From contig JAINUG010000023.1 in NCBI GenBank assembly GCA_029706075.1, positions 186,001 to 250,000 of the forward strand: a stretch of DNA of 64,000 nucleotides, in the 5' to 3' direction. Made by a program: the position numbers and the translations under genes. Positions 47,540 through 61,249 of this stretch are shown here, in pieces. The DNA comes from Aldrovandia affinis. Its lineage: Eukaryota > Chordata > Actinopteri > Notacanthiformes > Halosauridae. Under the pieces are notes generated by a model, which saw nothing but the letters and a program-made list of their open reading frames with translations, was not told the DNA's origin and made no database searches. How positions within the stretch are numbered: the stretch's first letter is position 1; every line of letters begins with the position of its first letter.

Positions 47540-50500
47540 ACCCCCCCCCCCACCACCACCACGATGCGGATGAGCCTTGAAAAACCGAAGGGGGCACCTG
47601 TTTCTGGGGCACCAAGATCTACAAAGAGGAAGCTTCCTGTCCTCTACATCCTGTACCCCCCTCACACCCGTACCCCCCCACACACACACCAGCCGGTAGG
47701 GTGCACCGCTCATTCTAGTCAGCAGGAAACCGAGACAGGCATAGAAAGTTTGGGGTGAGGCTGTTTCATACACACCAGCTGAATTCATCTGTCAGTTTTT
47801 CATAGTAGGTTTCAGTACAGTTACTCCATACATTGTTAATGGTAGTTAAAAATACAGTATGTGTAGATTTTCTGTTCATTCCCCATACTTAAATTGTTGA
47901 TCAGATTCAAATACACGCACATGTATGTCCCCAGCAATGTAGACTATCTGTAGTATTGAACATTCACATTAAACAAAGATGGGCTAAATCAATATAATTT
48001 TCCAGTCACAAGATATAAACATTGCTCTGAAGTCATATTCTTTGGAGCACCAAATCTTATTTATTTTAGGGTGGATTAAGGCTTGATTGAATTCCAGTCT
48101 TGACATCAACTGTATTGTGCTTGGCTCCTCCGCGTAATCTGTTGGGTTATAATTTGTGTAGTATTTATAATTTGGGGTTCAAAGCTTGGCCAAGATATCT
48201 AAAGATATCCACACTGAGAATAGCTGTCCTTTTCTGTGCTTAACATAACCACTATTACAGAGAGACTCAGGCTTTCACTGCGTAAGGCAACTGAAAATGT
48301 TCTTAAACTTAGAATATGACGTGTGCAGTCTTCCATTTCAGGCCAATCTTCCCTTTATAAAACTGAAAATGTATGATAAATGATTGATATAGGCTGTAAA
48401 TAATACTGGTCTGGTGAGCACCAAAAAATGTGAAATGCTCTACAACATTTTATCAACACAATACTGTAATGGTATAAGATTGGTTTTCATACTTAGGTTT
48501 GTTTTAAAAAAGAAAGATTTCTCACAAAAAAGTCAATGATGGTGACAATTTTATTGTTAAGAAATTAGGTATAAAATCTAGGCAATTAAAACAAAATTAG
48601 GAGAGGTAATAGAGGCCCACTCTGTGGCTGCCACCATATCTGAATCTGACGTACACTAGCTAGTCTGAAAGTGGGAGATTCAACCAGTGAAAATGCACAT
48701 GTTGAACAGGATCAATAAGGAAATGTGGCTGCAGCCTCTACAATGGGCCTGTTATTTCTCCCCAGTTTAGTATTAGCTTAATTTGAGTTCCCTTTATTAG
48801 CTACTCAATGACCTTTTCTATACATTTCTTAAAAATTCAATAATAATCATGCACATGAAAAGACATCGCACTGTAAGGCTGGATTGCATTATTAACTGGA
48901 TGTGGGGTTTTGGATTTAGGCTTGCAGAACATGGTTCAAAATATATTTTAAAATGCATCAAATTTCCAATATTTTGACTGGGCCCCCGCCCCCCTAAGAT
49001 ATTTATTTATTTATTTATTTATTTATTTACTTACTTATTTACTTATTTACTTTTCTTTGGTCACATCAATGTTTACATTTTCAGAACCTCCCAATTAAAA
49101 ATGTACACAGGGCCTTAACATTGGCCTTAACCTACTTCCACAGCATTTGCTCGAACAATTCCATACACTTCCTTGTACAGTGTTTCTCATTGCAAATTGT
49201 TTGGTTTGTGCATTCACAAGAAACAGAAATTGAAATGAAATCCAGCTGCCAGTAAATTCTTGTATGTTATTCCCTTCTGGGTGACATGGGTGGGTGACTC
49301 TGCTCATCTCTTTTTATTCCCTCATTTATATCCTGTCCAGAAAGGCTGTGTGGGTCATTCAATGCCAACTCAACTCAACCCTCTCAGATTTTGCTGGAGT
49401 GGCAGTGGTAGGGGTGCATTGCAATTATTGGAAATTATGTATAATTGAAGAAAAAAAGCTTAGAAAATGTACAAATTCGGCCCATCCACATTCTGACTCC
49501 CAAAATTAGAGGCCCTTGGTTGAGTTGGCATGTTTAAACAGTTATTAAACATTATTTACTTTTTAACTAATATTGTTACTATTAAACACAGGTCAATTTC
49601 CTAGGTACATGGTATTTTTTCCCCAAGTTCTTTGTAGAAAACAAAGGATGATTTTAGAAAATGTTTGATGAATTTGGCTGCTTTAGCGTTCATTTGTAGC
49701 AATGGTTAAGTAATTTGAAAAACTGGTGGTAAATTACCTATGTGCCAGAGAATTTTATTCAAGAAAAAACACTTGAAAATTGTCCTTGATTGCGTTTCCT
49801 GCAGATAGGCCATACACATTTTATCTATGAACGTGTATTTGCAATTCATTTGTGAATTATTTGGAACATCACCGTACGTTCTCCGTGCTGCAAGAACATA
49901 ATAATCATGGGCTATTTTTGATTCTTGTTTCTCTTGATGAGTTTATCAATTTAATGTCTTAAAATCAAAACTATGACTGTGATCATATTGATGAATGCTG
50001 AAAAGCAAGGCCATATTTGTCCTTAACTGATCTCAACACTTTCATTTATCATAGTGACAGTTGAACTTTTAAATGTATTGTTGATTTTCCAGTTCCTTCC
50101 ATCAGTTATGTGAAATGAGTATGTTAACTCATGTGGAAATTGTTTTTAATAGGCGGCTATTTTAGAACATTTTATCCCTTGATTTTCCATACGATGTTTT
50201 AATCTTGTATGATTAACCACTATTATATTGGTTATTATTGATCATATTATTTGCTGAATTTCTGAGGTGCAGAAACGACTTTGTTGTTACTATTTGTCAT
50301 TATTTGATTTTGAGGTGGTGTTGAATGGACCAAATTATGTGTTCCTGTCATAAAATGTACTGGAGTGATTTATTGCTTGATGCAATTATTTAAGAGAATG
50401 CGTTCATTTTCAATAGGCTTTCGATGTGTAAGATTCCTCTTCTTTGTCATGAAATTGGGTATACTGTTTACCATGAAAAGCCATAACAAAAAGATCTTAA

Positions 50501-50729
50501 TGATTGCGATAATGTATTTTTATTACTTATACAGTTATGTCCCATTACTAATACTGCTCATTCATTTCCTGTTAAGTGATTACAGAATCACTACCGATGT
50601 GTAACATTTACAGTAAATGTGAGGATTACGATATATATTACTTTGCCGTCTTATATTTATTTAGGGGTTATTTAGGGAAATAAATCGTGGGGGTTTATTA
50701 AGGGATTCTACCTGAACACAAAATGTATT

Positions 50730-50760
<31 letters not shown>

Positions 50761-51800
50761 TTTGAGTTTTCTATTCTACAATGGGTTTAAAAATACATTT
50801 ATGGGTCTATTCATGTAGCGTTGAGTAAAACCCGCCAGTGCTGTAAAGAGGATGACCATTTACTGTAGGTAGCCTGGAAGTGCTGTTTACATGGAGATGG
50901 AAACTTAGTGTTGTTGAAGGCCTAGTTTCCTTGAGGTTGTATTAGATTGAGGAGTAGTGCACTTTGTAAACAAGAACAACCAGGAAACCCAATCGCAGAT
51001 AAACTGAAACCAGCCTTGATTCAAACAACATTTGTCTTTAACTTTGGCTTACAAATAAATGCAAGTGTTAGTTATTTTCCTCACAAATACAGTTTGATGA
51101 GCTCAGAAACCACCAAAATTAATTCCCCGAACTGATTGTGAAGGAGAAAAAAAATGAACACTTGTATTAATTTGGAAGTCAAAGTTAAGGATAAATGTTG
51201 ATTGAACCCAGGCCAACATCAGCAATGCCAAAGGAAATCTGCATCACACCAGCTCTACTGAAAAGTCTTCCGCCTCAATATAATATAAGTCAGAATCCTC
51301 GGCTCTCCAACCGAAAAACACCATTCACGACAGTTGTTATTCTTCTTTAGGCCGGTGGATATGTCTATTCCAGCCAACCTTCCAATTAGGAATGATACAT
51401 TATTCCATAATTACTGTTTAATAGTCTTAATGGTGCTGCAGCAGTCCGTCCATCTGCTATTATTCTCATTTGACATTGATCAAGACAGCTGGAAACATTT
51501 TTTTTAATGAATAGACCCTTCTAAATCTTCTCACCACTTCATGCAAGATTCTCCATTATAGTGAAATTGATATTAAGTGGGCAATATCTCTCCTCAAGAT
51601 GTGTTTTTAATGTAAGTGTGGCATGACAACAGAACTCCCTCTGTGCCTGTGATTCTGTATATTATCGTTCTTGTCTGGCTGCTAAACGTTTGATGTGTGA
51701 TTCAGCACTTGTTTGTCATTGTAATACATACCACTTTGTTTTTGGAATTCAGCAATTAAAACGGACATTGTTTACTATAACCATTGCAAGTTTTTTTTCC
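47540..51800 (+). other. Probable synapsin 3' UTR and downstream sequence, extent unknown
   Basis: The stretch after the stop begins with C-rich and CA-rich sequence and then becomes AT-rich, with no long reading frame and no recognisable SINE or transposon body. Candidate polyadenylation hexamers are AATAAA at 50679-50684 and 51054-51059 and ATTAAA at 51755-51760. Neuronal synapsin transcripts often have long 3' UTRs, so any of these could be the end. (ATTT)n runs lie at about 48997-49050 and 50727-50763. The poly(A) site cannot be fixed from sequence alone. Confidence 0.4.
48997..49051. repeat. (ATTT)n / (ACTT)n microsatellite
   Basis: Tandem attt/actt units. A second (TATT)n run lies at about 50727-50763. 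Confidence 0.9.
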
Positions 51801-54450
51801 CCCACTTCCCATACCTTCCATATTAGCTGAGATTCAATCGGTGGGATAATTGTGTCCCATGGCGCGTCCTCTGGTCTATCAGGTAACTGTCGTCTGCCTG
51901 CACACGCTGCTACTTCTCAGTTACAGTGGCTGTGCCAGGTCAACTGGATTGCAAAATAACTGGCGGTTCACAGTGGCAAATATTTCAGAGAAGAGCCTGT
52001 GCTGGTCTGCGCTCTTTCAAATTGATGAGGTTGCAGCGATGGGACCGGCTTAAGGGAAAAAAATGTAATGTTGGTTAAGAAATACATAAACAAGCTCACA
52101 TATATGGTATAGCTAACTTTAAACTTTAAATAGATATGTATGTTGATGACAGAAAACTAATTGGAATGGTTCATTGGTGCATTTCTTGGTCCACGTACTT
52201 GATGAAACACACAATTTCACATTTTGAAATGAAAGTATATCAATGCATGTGTTATATTATTTAATAGTATATACGTATGTGAATAACCATGTCTTGAAAC
52301 CCTTTTTACTTGAATTTTGAAGCTCCCCTTGGGCCAAACTATTACCTGTTGAAAATCAGTGGATAAACACAATTATGATTCCTCTTACAGCACATTACAG
52401 CTTACATTTGAGCTCTTACAGCTACAGATGTTTTAACTGCATGTTTACACGTAGTTCGTCCATTAAAATAAACAGTAAAACTGTAGTTTCCATAAAAAGT
52501 TTTCTTTGCCCCCCAATCTGAAGTGTAAGGCAGTTCTGTCCACATCTCAAATGATGATAGTCTCTGTGTAGTTGGCCTTTAAGTGTTGATGGCCGATAAA
52601 TCCCCAAGATTAAGGGTAACATAAATTGATTCTCTTCCTTTTGATTTGAGTTCTCCATTTAAGGTCATTGTTCAAAGTCAATTTACTGCCTGTGTAAAAT
52701 AATATAGCGGTCTCCATCAGGGGAGGTTTACTTGTAATCCCAAATTCCATCATCTTGGAAGAAACCTTTATTTAAATTGGCTGAAGAAACGCTTTTGAGA
52801 GAATGGAAATTTCAATAAACAGCTTCCACATGCTTCCTCTTCTTTCCCCCTTCTGCTGTGCTGCCGGAGGGGATGTGGAAAACAAGGATCCAATGGACCA
52901 AAATGAGGTGGATAAAGGAGAGGGTTTTATCAAGCCAATATCGCACGGGATCCATTCCAAATTTGACAAAAATGCCACGCGGGGGGTTCAGGGCTTGATC
53001 CGGTTAACATTCTTTTGATCCTCTGCCGCCCGCCCCCCCCTCCATCTTCAGACATCCTTAATGCGAGGTGAATCACAGTTCTTCGCACATCGCACTGGTC
53101 TCAGTGCGGTAAATTCACAAATGGCTTCTCAGAGCAATGACAATGTAATATTAAGACCAGGCCTTGCCTTAGGATGGCCAACTAGCGAACATATTATAAT
53201 CGGACAGGAAATCTGATAGGATGGTCTTTGGTGTTATTGGAGTGAAACTTGCAATTGCAATCAATTTTCTATATGATATGGTAGTACTCAGTGGACGCAT
53301 GAATTGTGTTATACGGGGTTATTGAAAATGGGGGCAATTGCAGCATTATGTGCTACAATTTCAGTTTCATATTTCCAGTGATGTACTGACCTAGGATATT
53401 CCTTTCTGCAGCACAAGGCACAGAATAATTTTTTTTCAGTTAACTTTTTTTTATTTTTACAATCCATTTTCCATTGTCTCCAAAGCAGAAACACAAGGAA
53501 CGTTCCTCGTTTGGGCCGTACGACAACAGCAAATTTATACTCATGACCTTGAGGCCCAGGTGTCTTGTCTAAGGTTATGTCGCGTGCCACATCTGTATTC
53601 TAAAACAGTTGTATACTTTTTTTTGCCCTTGAGTTGGTGGAATGCTTAGCATTGATGAAAAGGCCCATTAGGGTCAAGTGTGCTTTAGACTAGCAGTGAT
53701 AGACAAAGGGACTATTTGTGTATTTCTGTCAAAAGTCACACTAGTCATTAAACGTGCTGACAGATGCTCGCAGAGGTATTTGACGAACTTCGGCAGGTGG
53801 CATTTAAATGCACACAAAACATTCTTTGTTAATTCACTGTCCTGCTTAACCTCAGAGACCATGGTCTTCAACACCTGTGAAGAAATGCAACGTGCAATGT
53901 ACGGCTCAAAATCAGGCTCAATTCAACAGTGGCACACAAACCTTAGCAAATAGACCTGCCCTGTGTAATAAATGTACTTTCCTCTCATGGCAAGCATTTT
54001 TATGGCATGAACGATTTTCCTATTCTAGATGCATTGACTCCATTCCCAATGGTTTCCGTGCATCCCCCCCCCCAAAACCTCCTCCATTTCAGAGATAACG
54101 TTGATCACATTCGATGTTCTTCTAGCACCTCTGGCACAAGATCAAACTAAGGTGGCTCACCGCATGTGAATTCCCTCTCCGGTTTTATGGCCATTTGTTG
54201 CCATAGTGACTGGCTGAAATGGCTCATAAGTCTGTCACAAGGCGAGAGCCCTTTATAACTGGTCAGGCCTGCTGCTGGGGGCAGGGCTGTGGGTTTTAGA
54301 GAGGCATTTCCATCTAGTTCCCCCAGCCTGTAGGGGATCCAGACAGAGAGTGTTTTCTGCCAGGATTTGTGATACAGGTGCGTGGGATGCAGTAGATTAA
54401 CAGGGATAACAATGTAAGTGTGGGGGAAGGGGGGCCAACTCTATCCCCAT
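51801..54450. other. Downstream intergenic sequence, no gene recognised
   Basis: AT-rich. Short open stretches at 52803-53018, 53309-53590 and 53678-53953 lack recognisable domains. Confidence 0.45.
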
Positions 54451-54462
54451 CCCAAAACAACA

Positions 54463-54853
54463 AATTAAAATTAAAAAAAGAATTTGTTTTCTGATTTTAT
54501 TCCCATTTTCTCCCAATTTAGTAGCCAATTACGCCCTCTATTTTTCATGTCAATCCCCCCTCGTATTGCGAGTTCTTTGCTGTAGCCCTGTGACTGGCAG
54601 TAACAACGGCAAAGTATCGTCTCCTCTGAGACAGCACTCGCTAAGCCTGTCGACCGTAACTCTGGTACTCCAGAGCCACTCCTATACGCAGCGGACTCAT
54701 GTCGGCTTCCTTCCTCCCTTCCTGGGGTGGACAGCCAATTGCCACCCCCTAGTGGCACTCCCGGCCAGAGCCGACTCTGGCACGGCCGGTGGAATCGGAC
54801 CCCGGTCGCAGTGGCCAGCGTCGAACGCTGTAACCGCTAGACCACCCAGGAGG
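54463..54853 (-). repeat. tRNA-derived SINE, minus orientation, with 12-bp target duplication
   Basis: It runs from a reversed tail (tttctcccaatttagtagcc) to a reversed head (gaccacccaggaggcc). CCCAAAACAACA flanks it at 54451-54462 and 54854-54865. Body motifs match those of the SINEs at 19613 and 20002. Confidence 0.92.
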
Positions 54854-55156
54854 CCCAAAACAACACCATTTGCTCAACTCCATTAGCAGACACCCTTTTC
54901 TGTAGTAGCTTTTTTGTCATTAATTACAAATACAAAACAGACAATAATTGATTCCAATAAGTATTCTTGACTTAATACTTGGTAGAAGCAACTTTAGCTG
55001 CAATTACAGCTATGGGTCTATTTTGGTAAGTCTACCAACTTTGTACATCTGGACACTGCAATTTTCACCCATTCTTCTTTACAAAATTGCTCGACCTCCA
55101 TCAGGTTGAATAGTGTTCTTAGGATGATGCGCAATGTTAGGCTTGGGCCAATCAAT

Positions 55157-55500
55157 CTTGGGGCCACGGGTAGTGTAACGGTCAAAGCATTTGCCCGAAA
55201 TGCAAGTTGCCTACTGCAGCCATGGTTTGAAACCCGACTGTGCCAGTCTGGTCCTGGCTGGGAGTCCTGATCGGGGTGGCAGTTGGCTGTCCGGGAGGGG
55301 GGAGGGTGAGCCGGCACAAGCTCGCCGAGAAGTGCAGAGGGTGTCTCTAGAAAGTAGGTGGGGAAGGCGGATCATCGCCGGCCTCGGGGAATTAGCTTAC
55401 CACGTAGTGAAGGGGGGCGGGTTCATGGGGGAGGGCGAAAGAAAGAAATAGAGGGTATAATTGGCTACCAAATTGGGAGAAAAATGTGGAAAAAAAAAAA
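55157..55500 (+). repeat. tRNA-derived SINE inserted in a Tc1-like element
   Basis: The head ggggccacgggtagtgtaac is followed by a B-box-like ggtttgaaacccg. The body carries ggtggcagttggctgtcc, gccggcacaagctcgccgag and the end accaaattgggagaaaaatg with poly(A). No target duplication was evident. Confidence 0.88.
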
Positions 55501-55868
55501 GTATTGTTCTCATCAGACCATAGAATCTTCCTCCACTTGGTTTGAGTCTCCCACATGCCTTCTGCGAAACTCATGCAAGATTTCATGTGAGTTTTCTTCA
55601 AAGATTTAATTTTTGCCACCCTCCCATAAAGCACAGATTTGTGAAGCGCCTGGGCTATTGTCCCATGGACAGTTTCTCTCGTCTCTGCCATGGAAGACTG
55701 TAACTCCGTCAGAGTTGCCATAGGCTTCTTGGTGGCCTTCCTAACAAGTGCCTTTCTCACACGGATGCTCAGTTTTGTAGGATGGCCTGTTCTAGGCAAA
55801 ATCACTCTTATGCCATAATCTCTCCATTTCATTATGATGGACTTAACGGTGCTCCGGGGGATATTCAA
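55500..55868 (-). pseudogene. Tc1-like transposase N-terminal fragment
   Basis: The minus-strand frame from 55868 reads MNIPRSTVKSIIMKW (HTH), ILPRTGHPTKLS (GRP-H linker), KKPMATLTELQSSMA and the LYGRVAKIKSLKKTH block. It then reaches KILWSDENNTF, with the first catalytic Asp, and the SINE begins there and ends the homology. Confidence 0.85.
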
Positions 55869-56264
55869 AATCTGAAATCTTCCTTCCCCTGTTTGGTGCT
55901 TTTGGAGAACCTTTTCTCTTCATGATGAAGCTCTTGTTTGGAAATGCACAAACCAACTCTCACAGACAGGTGTATTTAATCTGAAATCATTTGAAAAAAC
56001 CATAATTGTACACAGGTGGACTCCAGTCAAATAATTACGTGACCTCTGAAGACAATTGATTGCACCAGAGTTTATTTAGGTGTGTCTTAGCAAAAGGGGT
56101 GAATACTTATGCAATAAATTATTGTCATTTTTGTTGTTGTTGTAATTAATTAACAAAAGGCTTTAGAGTTGTTGTTTTTATTTGACATTAAATCCGTTTT
56201 GATTCCATGAAGTAAGAAATGAAAAATCTGAAAAAGGGGGTGAATACTTTTTATACACACTGTA

Positions 56265-59200
56265 GCTATATTTTATTGGGGGTGGGAGTGTGAGCTGTAG
56301 ACTGAGATCCAAGATGCTATCAAAAAGGATCAAAGGATTTCCAGAGACTGTCCAGCACCATGCAGAACTCAAGCAGACTCCTTACAATGCAGGAAGCGAC
56401 ACCACAGACATTCTCCTTCACTGCCAATCAGTGAGCCAGCAAAACTCTCACAATCTGAGGTGCCACGTTTGAGAATTAAAGCTAGGTTATTGCAACTTAT
56501 TATGGCTATTGAATTATTGCAAGCTAATAGTGTAAATAATAATAGCTGTTATTATTTATATCATTACCCTGCAGCAATGGAGTTTCTTCAGGCTATTGGT
56601 TTACAAAATCATAACAGCTTGTTGGCTCACAGCTAAAATATCACTTGTTAAAGCCCATCTTTTGGCAAGAGAATTTATTTCATCGGAAAAACTCCATGAC
56701 CCCATTCATGTAAATCTCATATGAATTGCGTGGAAGACCTGCATTTGTAATTTGGAGTAACACTCCTTATTCCCAACCTGTCATTACATAAATACATCAA
56801 TGCATTATTATTAAAAATATACAAACTAATTGCCTGTGTATTACTGTGGGATATGTGTATAATGATGCTATGCATAGAGGTGACTGGATCTTGTTTGGAA
56901 ATAATATTAAAGTTTCATTATGGATAATTGTGTAAGGAATCTGAAACATTTCTCTTTCCTTTCTGGACTGGACTCACGCTATGAAGTGTGAGAACAAAGA
57001 ATAAGCCAGTGTATTAGGGCCTAAAACTGTTCATTTTATTAGTTTAATTCTGTAGGTATTTGATATAATTAAACTCACTGCATTTAGTGCATTGTGATCC
57101 TTGGAGGTGTTAGAGGTTTTAAAAATGCTGGGGTCCCATCTCAAAGGACATCTGAATGGTTCTAGCAAGTTCCTTTGCTAATGCAAAACACATATTGCAG
57201 CGTATCTTTTGACAAAACATAGCAGAAAATATTCCTCAAACATGAACCTCTTCTTAGCAGCCTTTACCCAATTTGACATATTTTCTTTTTGATTTAATGT
57301 CAGATTCCAAACCAAATTAAAAGATAAATCTGGTAATGGTAGGGAACACAGACAGATGTGTTCATATTCTCCACCCCTGTAGGGAACAGAAACTGCGTAA
57401 CACATCTCTATGATTCATGCTCATGAACCCCTGATGTAGGGTTCAGTAAAACATGCTGCATGTAATGTGTCACGTGAAAATTCCCAAATCCAGTTGCCCA
57501 ACCAGTCACTCAAGTTTCTCTCTCTCTCGAGCCCCTCATGTTAAAGCACATTTAAGCCTATGTTACAGCTAAAGGCCTCTTAATATCTATTTATAATATT
57601 AACAGAGGATCTAAGATAAGTAGGACCTTCACAGAAACTAGTTTCCTGTGAGAAAACAGCCTGTAATCTCCTGGAAATTATGTCTATCACCCTGCTGTCT
57701 TCCATTACATTCATTTTCATTCCATGCCATTGATTTATATGTGTATGAGGTTAGGGAAATAGACCTGTAACTGGCTGCAGTCATAGGACTTTGCCTGGTT
57801 TGATGAGACAACACAATTCCAGCACGCTTCCATGAGGTTGCCTTACATACAGCTGATATGCTTCTGTCCTTCCCTCATATATTCTTAAAGGGATGGCAAG
57901 CAGATGAAAGGTCTGGGTACCATGATATCTGTGTTAAATATGTATTTTCTAGGTACTGGCAGAAGCTGGCATTTTGGAAAAATTCATCACCATTTTACAG
58001 GATGTAGCTTTACAAAATTGTGAAAAGATGTTTGTCTCGCCTTCAAAGATAGGTTAAATGTGTAAAAAGAATGTTGCTGGTAATTGTACCTAAAAGTTTT
58101 AAAATAGAATGCTGAATTACAGCTATTTTGCAGTGTGTTTGTAGATCATAGATCTACTGCCAAAACAATATGTGCCCTTGTTCTTGGTCTCTTGGCAGCC
58201 ATTATGCTGTAGAACACTCGACACACCTCAGCTGAGGTGCAGAGTTCGGGGAGGTGGTGGAAGTCCTAGTGGTGTAAAATTGGAGGTTGAGCAAAATGTA
58301 AAGAATGATATGGAAAAACAATGCTGAGCATCAAATACAGGACTGTTGTGGAGGTTCAGTACTGTTTATAGGCAAATGACCATTATCACTGTCTGAATTC
58401 ACCTAAATCATCTCAATTCTGCATTTCCATTACTTACAATCATAATTCCTCATTATTGAATTATGCATATTTGATGTCCTTCAATGTAATCGCTGCCGTT
58501 CAATATGTTCGGGCAAACATATGCTACTGTAATCAACATAATACATCGAATGTATGTACTTTTATTTCAAATCGGGAATAGCATTCACAAAATGGATTCC
58601 TGTTGTAGAGGCACACATGTTGCAGGGAGAGTGAACTCTTCCAAGATCCAAACGTAAATCAGTTGGTAGGACAGCGTTGCAAAGCCAAGGCGATTCTCCT
58701 TCTACCTGGCGAGATATCAGTCGCTTTGAAATCCCCCCTATCCTTCTTTGATACGTCAGTAGAAAGTTCCAGAAGAATACCTGCAGACTACTGTAGCCGA
58801 CTCAGCGCTTCTGAATGTTGCCTTTCACAATTCTATCATAGCTTATGTGATCCCTTTTTATCTCGCTCTGCGCACGGACAAAAGCCTGTGTGTGGTCTAA
58901 AAGAGCCGGCCCTCAGTGAATCCCCATCTAATCCTGCAAGGACGCCTTTCTTCTTTTTATCTTTACTGGCCAAATTGGAACCATTTGTTCATATAAAAGG
59001 CAATGCTTAAACATTGGTCAGACCGTAGATTCAAAGAGCAGTATGTGGGTGGACATTGGAGCATTGGTATGAAAGTATACACTTTAACAATGCTGGCCTT
59101 ACAGATTTTCTTTTAACATCAGCCTTCAGACTTAACCCTGCTTGCCCTCATGAAATCCCATTTAAATGTATGCAATTTGACTTTCTTTCTTTCAAACGTA

Positions 59201-60021
59201 ATTCAGCACAATAATTTTCTTACAGAAACTCAGCACAGTGAAGGCTCCAGTACAAAGGAATGTAATAGCTTTAGTGACCTTGGAGCTGTGACTTCTGTCA
59301 TCACGTTGATGCACAATGTGCTTTTCTCACAAGGAGCATAGACTGGCTGAGCTGGCCATTCCTGTGAGAGGGCTGTCTGTGTCAGCGTTGCAGGAGAAAC
59401 TGGGAGATCTGGTGAGGCCTCAGCAAAGATTGTTTATTTTTAATTGTGAATTAGCCTTTCTGGGATTTCTCCTTTTCTCTTAACCCTCTGCTCTTTTGCA
59501 CTCTTGATGAAATAACAGCAGCTCCAGACCGCAAACACACACACACACACACACACATAGACCATCTCTCCACCTTTCATTATTTTAGATTCAATACATA
59601 CTCAGGTGCCAGCTGCTATGGATTGCCCAGCTATGACATTATGGATTCATTTATAAACATTGTGCTTTAAGAACAGTTTCTTCTTTCCCCACCAGAGGTA
59701 TTTCATTTTAAATCAGTCCACTGTGGTTGATTGGGGTGGGGATGATAGTCACTTGTAGTTCATAAAAGTTGATGTGACGAATCATATGTAAGCGAAATAG
59801 ATTTTTAAAACACAATTGTTTATTTATTTATTGAGGGTAACATGTTTTCAGTTTTACCAGGTTTTTCAAAAAATACCAGATTGTTTAACTTAGAGGAGAC
59901 TGTTGCCACTAGCTTGTTTTTCTTTTGTAGTCTTCTTGGAACTGGGACCAATATCCAAACTCTATGTAAGCCAATAAGATAATATCAGTATTCTGAAGAA
60001 GACCATTTCACAATGATCAAT
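56265..60021. other. Intergenic sequence, no gene recognised
   Basis: AT-rich. An open stretch at 58663-59010 has no recognisable domain. A CA dinucleotide run lies at 59533-59558. No other feature was seen. Confidence 0.45.
59533..59558. repeat. (CA)n microsatellite
   Basis: Uninterrupted cacaca run of about 26 bases. Confidence 0.9.
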
Positions 60022-60172
60022 GGTTCTCCGTGGCTCAGTTGGTAGAGCACAGCGTTGGCAACGCTTAGGTTGTGGGTTCAATCCCCACTGGGGCCACTTA
60101 TACTGAAAATGTATGCATTCACTACTGTATGTCGCTTTGGATAAAAGCGTCTGCTAAATGGCGTATATTATT
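60022..60172 (+). repeat. Complete short tRNA-derived SINE
   Basis: It has a tRNA-like head with A box (tggctcagttgg) and B box (gggttcaatcc), followed directly by the tail gtatgtcgctttggataaaa then gcgtctgctaaatgg. This tail is shared by many fish SINEs and their partner LINEs. Two minus-strand fragments lie at 36738 and 41250. Confidence 0.88.
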
Positions 60173-61240
60173 ATAAATCACCTGTTGGATTTTCGGAAAT
60201 TTTGAGATTTCTGGTATTTTGAAAGGGATATTTCTCATTCTGTGCAAATATATGATTTCAGAATGAATAGCAATTAAAAAGGTAGGCAAACTCAATGTTT
60301 TAAATGACAGAATAAGGGATGAGGTAAGTTTGAGGTTAAAGCCATGGGTCAATGTTACAGACCATTTCAAATAGAAGGAAAAAGAAGCAGGGTTAAGTCT
60401 TGCATGTTAACTTTTGCATTTGGGACCAGTGTGTGTCCCTGGTCTTTGTTGCACTGTGCTGTTTTAGTTCCTGGGTTCACTTGATGCAAGCCTGTGTCTG
60501 GGCATCTTTGGAGACTTGATTTGTCTGCACTGCGAGTCACTCTCTGATTCGTGTCTGGACCTTGTGAATGGCTATCCAGAACTCACAGACCAGGATTCAG
60601 AACTCATGATTCAAAACTCATGTATGAGTGTCCAGGATCCACTGGCCCAGATACAGAATTGAGGGTGCTACATCCAGAGCCTCTCATACTCCTGGACACA
60701 GAGACGCCATGTCCACTCACTGTCAAATACGAACAAAATGCCTGGTCAGATGTTGGACTCAGCATTCCTTAATTATAGAAATATCACTTGCATCCTGCAT
60801 AAACAAGCAAACTGACTGAGGACTATAATATTGTTAAAAATGCTATTCATAACTATGATGCACTGTATGGCATGTGCATTTTCACAGCGATGTTATACAC
60901 TAGTCGTTGAACATGACCAGAAATGCTAAGTGTTGGCAGAATAACTGGTGGTAAGTTTGGGTTTCACAGTGGATTTGACTGGAGTAGATTTTCAGAGGCT
61001 CTCCCTTTTTTTCCCTACAGTGTGAGGATGCCAGGATCTCTCTGTTTGTTGAAATGTTGACATATGGCCTCAGAGTACATGTCCTTATTGGTGAAAATAT
61101 GTTAAAATAATCAGAGGCAACAGACTCACAGTTTGGTGGATGGAACTTGCTCTTTCTCCTTCTGGAGGGCAGGCTGTGCTCCTCTGTCTCTATGGCTGGT
61201 GCCACCTCTGTTGGGCTGCTCACATCCCTCTCTTTCTCAG
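60173..61240. other. Intergenic sequence, no gene recognised
   Basis: AT-rich. Tandem-like variants of cagaactcatgattc-type text occur at 60575-60625. No gene was recognised. Confidence 0.4.
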
Positions 61241-61249
61241 CACCTTGCA

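Larger units (their letters stand above)
54930..56262 (-). mobile_element. Decayed Tc1-like transposon interrupted by a SINE
   Basis: The right end is tgaatactttttatacacactg followed by TA (56263-56264), a typical Tc1 terminus. The interior on the minus strand encodes transposase remains. About 54950-55150 and 55501-55900 are parts of one element now separated by a SINE (55157-55500), and the central catalytic coding part is deleted. No matching left terminus was found. Confidence 0.82.

Noticed and set aside
60022-60095. Possible functional tRNA gene
   Set aside because: A and B boxes are present, but the sequence runs straight into a common fish SINE tail and has relatives at 36738 and 41250, so it is a SINE head.
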